Positions 60,612 to 64,000 of a stretch of DNA of 64,000 nt are shown here, piece by piece (positions within the stretch are counted from its first letter, which is position 1; every line of letters begins with the position of its first letter). The notes under the pieces are model-generated. The model had not been told where the DNA came from, searched no databases, and worked only from the letters and a program-made list of their open reading frames with translations. This stretch comes from a bacterium (GTDB lineage Bacteria > 4484-113 > JAFGCY01): the NCBI GenBank assembly GCA_020849855.1, contig JADZFO010000040.1:124001-188000 (forward strand), given 5' to 3'. Position numbers and translations under genes: made by a program.

Positions 60612-60983
60612 TCCCGCGCGGCGTTGTGAGATTACGATCCACAACAGAGTTACAGAGTCAACCGAGTTTCACAGAGTAATGCAGGCCAGGGGTCTGAGCT
60701 AAGCCGCTGCAGCATGGACCAATGCGCGCGTCAGTACAGTCTGGCGGCGCAGGATCTTCAAGCGCAAAACACAGATCCGCATCTGGCGGATAGTCCCGAT
60801 CCACAAAAGAGCTTCGCAGAGGAATGCATGGCGGCCCCTGCATGACGCCGCCACGGGGGGCGGCGCTACTGTGCAGGGGTCACTGCACAGAAATTTCTAC
60901 TGCCTTGTGTTTACGCTGATACGCCCCGGGGTATGACAGCCGGTTACAAAGTTAGCCATACTAAACCTTTCGGGGGAAAGAAG
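60612..60983. other. Repeat-bearing spacer between paralogs 1 and 2
   Basis: Contains the GATCCACAACAGAGTT repeat at 60635-60680, a shorter relative at 60798-60826, and a palindrome GCCGCCACGGGGGGCGGC (60846-60863) of the 59.69-kb type. No gene seen. Confidence 0.6.
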
Positions 60984-61574
60984 ATGACACGCACAGCAAT
61001 CAGCAAGATCGGCCTTGGTGCCTTCGCGGCGCTGGCCACCTGCATCACCCTGGGCCTGAGCAGCCCGGCCCGCGCCGCCAGCGACTATCTGCTGGAACTG
61101 GACGGCGTCAAAGGCGAGTCCGCCGTGCTGGACGAGCAGATGGACACCAAGATCGGCGAGCTGGAGGCGCTGCTGGCCAGCGTGCAGGAGCAGCTCTCCC
61201 AGGCGCGCCAGATCCAGGACGAGATCGTGGAGCTGGACGAGCAGATGGAAGCCGTGCGCAAGCAGGGCCAGGAGCAGCATGACTACATGAGGACCCAGGT
61301 TGAGGAGGCCAAGCGAGTCTTCAACGAGCAGGTCGCGCCCTTCATGGACCAGCCGACCATCGAAGCGGTGAGCATCAACTTCGCCAAGATGGAAGTGAAG
61401 TACTCGGACGACAAGAGCTCCGGCGAGGGCCTGCGCTACCACGACTGGCGCTGGATCCATTCCTCCGCCGGCTTCAGCAGCAGCTTCAGCTCCCTGCAGG
61501 AAGCCCTTAGCGCGGCGCTGAGCGAGATGCAGTCCATCAAGGCCGGCTGGAACATCAAGGAGAACACCAAGTAG
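60984..61574 (+). CDS. Secreted coiled-coil protein, paralog 2
   Basis: 196 residues from ATG 60984 (CGGGGGAA site seven bases upstream). Signal peptide MTRTAISKIGLGAFAALATCITLGLSSPARAAS, then a long heptad-like region (ELEALLASVQEQLSQARQIQDEIVELDEQMEAVRKQGQEQ) and EAKRVFNEQVAPFMDQPTIEAVS, which matches the FNEQVAPLLD segment of paralog 1. It lacks the C-terminal QQGKSTPVTRSNISNN tail. Function unknown. Confidence 0.7.
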   Translation: MTRTAISKIGLGAFAALATCITLGLSSPARAASDYLLELDGVKGESAVLDEQMDTKIGELEALLASVQEQLSQARQIQDEIVELDEQMEAVRKQGQEQHDYMRTQVEEAKRVFNEQVAPFMDQPTIEAVSINFAKMEVKYSDDKSSGEGLRYHDWRWIHSSAGFSSSFSSLQEALSAALSEMQSIKAGWNIKENTK

Positions 61575-61747
61575 CCGCGGCCGCGGGTCACAAGCCAACA
61601 TCGGAATAACAGGGCCGGGGGCAACCCCGGCCCTTTGCTGCGTACAGTCCAGGTTGCGGGTGGGCAGGAGCTGACAGTTCGAGGCCGCTGCAAGACTGCC
61701 AGACATGGAAAGTTAAGGAATCCTTGTTTACAGGCCTGCCGGCGGGG

Positions 61748-61773
61748 TATAAAGGCTGGTCGAATTTTCGACC
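61748..61773 (+). promoter_or_regulatory. -10 element and palindrome before paralog 3
   Basis: TATAAA at 61748-61753, then a perfect palindrome GGTCGAA-TT-TTCGACC (61758-61773) near the expected transcription start. Possible operator. Confidence 0.45.
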
Positions 61774-61799
61774 GCAATTCAGTCAACCGGGGGAAGATC

Positions 61800-62429
61800 A
61801 TGGACCGCACTACTCAGCGCATCAGCATCAGCCTTGGCGCCTTCGCGCTTTGCCTCAGCATGAGCCTGCTTGGAGTGCAGGCGGCCAGCGCCGCCGACGA
61901 GGCCGGCAGCGGCCAGTCCAGCGGCAAGCGCCAGCACAGCCCGCGCGACCCCGCCAGCGGCCAGGCGACGGGCAAGCGCGCGCAGCTTACCGAGCAGGAG
62001 TTTGAAAAGTGGGAGGGTGTGCTGATCAGCCTGGACTCACTGAGCGCGCCCCTGGCCGCCATCCGCCAGAACATTGAGGAGCTTCAGGCGCTGAGCGAGC
62101 AGGCCCTCAGCCTGGAGCAGGAAGAGGCCGCGGAGGCGGAAGAGCTGCTGGCCCAGATCGACAGCGCCAGCTCGATCTTCACCGACCAGGTTGCGGCGCT
62201 GCTGGACCCGGAGCTGGCCCAGCAGGTCAGCACGGAACTTAGCCGCCGCCGGGGCGATGTGAAGTTCAACGACGTCTCCATAAGGAAGGAACTGGACAGC
62301 AGCAGCCCGGACCTGGAGTTCCTGCTGGGCGAGCTGGCGAAGCTGGAGGAGATCGTTGCCACCCTGGAAGGCTCGGCGCAGCAGGGCAAGAGCACCCCGG
62401 TGACCCGCAGCAATATCAGTAATAACTAG
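61800..62429 (+). CDS. Secreted coiled-coil protein, paralog 3
   Basis: 209 residues from ATG 61800 (CGGGGGAA site). Signal peptide ISLGAFALCLSMSLLGVQAASAADE, motif SPRDPASGQATGKR, AQIDSASSIFTDQVAALLDPELAQQVS and the same C-terminal tail QQGKSTPVTRSNISNN as paralog 1. The DNA of the tail is also nearly identical (60558-60608 versus 62379-62427). Function unknown. Confidence 0.7.
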   Translation: MDRTTQRISISLGAFALCLSMSLLGVQAASAADEAGSGQSSGKRQHSPRDPASGQATGKRAQLTEQEFEKWEGVLISLDSLSAPLAAIRQNIEELQALSEQALSLEQEEAAEAEELLAQIDSASSIFTDQVAALLDPELAQQVSTELSRRRGDVKFNDVSIRKELDSSSPDLEFLLGELAKLEEIVATLEGSAQQGKSTPVTRSNISNN

Positions 62430-62515
62430 GGGACAGGTTACAGGGGACAGGGATTAGGGACCAGGGATCAGGGATCAGGGACTAGGGATCAGGGATCAGG
62501 GATTAGGTATCAGGA
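62430..62515 (+). repeat. AGGGATC heptamer microsatellite
   Basis: About ten imperfect tandem copies of AGGGATC/AGGGACC/AGGGATT directly after the stop of paralog 3. Confidence 0.8.
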
Positions 62516-62516
62516 G

Positions 62517-62545
62517 AAGGCCGGCAGCATGCCGGCCTTTTTGTA
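62517..62545 (+). terminator. Intrinsic terminator after paralog 3
   Basis: AAGGCCGGCA / TGCCGGCCTT stem followed by TTTTTG. Confidence 0.7.
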
Positions 62546-62798
62546 GGGGCAGACGGATGTCTGCCACCCTGCTTCCTGCAATTGGAGCGCGGCCACCCTG
62601 GCCGCATCTTGCGCGGACGGGGCGGGAAGAAGATCCACAACAGAGTTACAGAGTGAACAGAGGTTCACAGAGTAAGAAGTAGCGGCGGTATGCAATTCAT
62701 GACCTTGGCTGGCATCCTGCCAAGAATGCAGCCGGTCAGGACGCAAATTGAGCCACACGGTGCGAAGAAGATCCACCTTCACATTGCAAGTACTAACA
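62546..62798. repeat. Palindromes and GATCCACAACAGAGTT repeat
   Basis: GTAGGGGCAGACGGATGTCTGCC unit split as GTAGGGG + CAGAC/GTCTG arms (62544-62566), TTGGAGCG + CGGCCACC/GGCCG unit (62582-62608), then the 50-nt repeat at 62627-62678. No gene. Confidence 0.7.
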
Positions 62799-63845
62799 TC
62801 ACAGCAATGTCAGCTGCGTGTTGCGAGGCGGATCTTCTGACGTAGCCTCGAATCGGCTAGCTCGTTGCATCTGTCGTTCCGCACGATCCTCACGGAGTAT
62901 TCTTCGCCTCGCAACAATGTCCATGGCAAAATCACCAAGTAGCTCACCATCACTTGGCGGTCCAACTTTCCATCTCAGTAGCGAATCATTAATCTCTAGA
63001 AATCCGAAATCTCGAGCCTTTGACATGGCTATACGCAACTTATGAATGTCTTGCCTAAGTAGTCCCATCTCATCAATATACTGGAAGAACTCACCCTCAT
63101 CAACTTCTTGATCTAATGATACTCTCTTTGATCTTGTAAAGCGAAGCATAAACCATAAGACCTGTTCGATTTGATAACACTCATTATCACTATCGTTGAT
63201 GATGAAAAACTTTGAACTGACTGTCAGGAGTCTACCAGGACTTATAGACATCCCCTGAGTAGTAAACCACTGCTCAAGTGAGTAGGGTCCACTCATGTGA
63301 GTTGCAAAGGACTCCCTGTAAGCTCCCCTAAAGTGATTCAAAGTCACTTGAGTGAGATGAGCCTGTACGTAAATGCCAGAGATCCATATAGGACAAGGCA
63401 CCTCACCGAACTCAGAAACTAATGATGCTTCTGCTCTGTTTGCCTCCCGCGGATGCACAACAATAATCGGCATATAATCTCTTCCAAGCGGACGCACCTG
63501 ACCATTACCTATCTCGTCAATATGGTCAGCAACAATCATTCGCTTTGCCTCATCAATCAGATCATCTATTGCTGACTGACCGCCGAGCCCGTTCTTAAAC
63601 TCAACAGCAAGTTCAATTGAGTTTATGACTATGTGGAGATCACAGGTACAGGCGTTGCTTAGCGCGACAGTTTGTCCGATGATAGCCCAACGCAAGACTC
63701 TACAGTCAGGTACTAACTCCCACCAAGCCTGGATGCTGTCCAGAATCATCTTGCTTTGGCGATAACGTTCGTAGTCGGCAACAAGGGATTCCTTTACAGC
63801 AGGTAGTCTTTTCTTCTGCTCGTCTGTTAAAGGTGGCCTACTCAA
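62799..63845 (-). CDS. Hypothetical protein of AT-richer accessory operon
   Basis: 348 residues from TTG 63845, overlapping the upstream partial gene by a few bases, with AAGGGA nine bases before. Mixed alpha/beta, no signal peptide or membrane helix. Segments such as CDLHIVINSIELAVEFKNGLGGQSAIDDLIDEAKRMIV and YMPIIVVHPREANRAEASLV resemble restriction-endonuclease-like or nuclease folds (E-x-K near a Asp), but that is weak. DNA is clearly AT-richer than the rest of the window, suggesting recent acquisition. Confidence 0.55.
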   Translation of the reverse strand: MSRPPLTDEQKKRLPAVKESLVADYERYRQSKMILDSIQAWWELVPDCRVLRWAIIGQTVALSNACTCDLHIVINSIELAVEFKNGLGGQSAIDDLIDEAKRMIVADHIDEIGNGQVRPLGRDYMPIIVVHPREANRAEASLVSEFGEVPCPIWISGIYVQAHLTQVTLNHFRGAYRESFATHMSGPYSLEQWFTTQGMSISPGRLLTVSSKFFIINDSDNECYQIEQVLWFMLRFTRSKRVSLDQEVDEGEFFQYIDEMGLLRQDIHKLRIAMSKARDFGFLEINDSLLRWKVGPPSDGELLGDFAMDIVARRRILREDRAERQMQRASRFEATSEDPPRNTQLTLL

Positions 63846-64000
63846 TTGAAAGTCCCTTTCCTAAGTACTTACTGATCCTATTTAACGTGTCTCGAACAAA
63901 GGCCGCGGGTGCCATTTCACTAGTTAAAATGTAAGCTTCCTCTTGCATGGATGTCTTTGTGCCAAGAGGTATGCTCAAATAAACCACTGCATCGCTTTCC
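63838..64000 (-). CDS. Partial gene upstream of the accessory hypothetical (N-terminus outside window)
   Basis: Open frame on the minus strand from the window end: ESDAVVYLSIPLGTKTSMQEEAYILTSEMAPAAFVRDTLNRISKYLGKGLSIE then stop TAG at 63838-63840. At least 53 residues, translationally coupled to the next gene. Family unrecognised. Confidence 0.65.
   Translation of the reverse strand, partial: ESDAVVYLSIPLGTKTSMQEEAYILTSEMAPAAFVRDTLNRISKYLGKGLSIE

Overview
The window is about 64 kb of mostly GC-rich, densely coding bacterial DNA from a diderm organism. LPS-type outer-membrane functions are spread across it: a PagL-like lipid A deacylase, a glycosyltransferase family 9 protein, separate heptose kinase and adenylyltransferase genes (rfaE1/rfaE2), two very large LptC/LptA-like proteins and a TonB-dependent receptor. 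Other content is more typical of deep-branching or Terrabacteria-like lineages: Amj lipid II flippase, an S55 (SpoIVB-type) peptidase domain, a YlmH-like S4 protein, and the order divergent-PAP2 / tlyA / nadK / recN. I cannot name a phylum; an uncultured diderm lineage (for example near Armatimonadota or Eremiobacterota) is a guess. At least eight genes start exactly seven bases after a TANNNT -10 hexamer, so leaderless mRNAs appear common.

Layout. 0-2.8 kb: lepA (5' end outside the window), pagL-like, a small disordered protein, tRNA-Arg(CCT). 2.9-9.35 kb, minus: a cobalamin-riboswitch operon btuD-btuF-[btuC fused to a TonB receptor]-propeller lipoprotein, every junction overlapping by 1-4 nt. 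9.5-12.2 kb: an NDT-like protein and a membrane HdrD/ETF-quinone-type Fe-S oxidoreductase. 12.2-13.1 kb: a REP-associated transposase (RAYT) between two copies of a three-palindrome cassette. 13.1-18.8 kb: amj, a 5'-nucleotidase-like protein with degenerate metal ligands, a polyprenyl-phosphate sugar transferase cluster. 18.8-22.6 kb: accessory region of palindrome arrays, a Cys-rich metzincin-like protein with a coupled lipoprotein, and a frameshifted RHS/YD-repeat remnant. 22.6-35.8 kb: SPOR protein, ThiE/TenI, TlpA-like protein, GT9, HTH regulator pair, ahcY, S55 protease, TPR-AAA+ ATPase. 36-42.4 kb: PadR regulator, YlmH-like, GGDEF, DHH-like phosphoesterase, DUF4139, tatA and an isolated 5S rRNA with a near-consensus promoter and a terminator. 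42.4-48.6 kb: DUF1028 protein, vanadium haloperoxidase/PAP2 protein, tRNA-Leu(CAG), orphan fliQ, BON lipoprotein, comF, rfaE2, rfaE1. 48.6-53.1 kb: LptA/LptC-like pair. 53.1-59 kb: recN, nadK, tlyA, divergent PAP2, pentapeptide/channel protein. 59-62.5 kb: three paralogous secreted coiled-coil proteins in repeat-rich DNA. 62.8-64 kb: an AT-richer two-gene operon of unknown function running off the window.

Most notable: (1) one open frame encoding an inner-membrane vitamin B12 permease and an outer-membrane TonB receptor joined by an internal signal peptide; (2) leaderless promoters with invariant spacing; (3) a dispersed vocabulary of palindromes with conserved flanks and covarying stems, one copy of which forms the signal-peptide coding sequence of the PagL-like gene; (4) the Cys-rich metzincin/lipoprotein/RHS module; (5) secreted paralogs with an identical 16-residue C-terminal tail.
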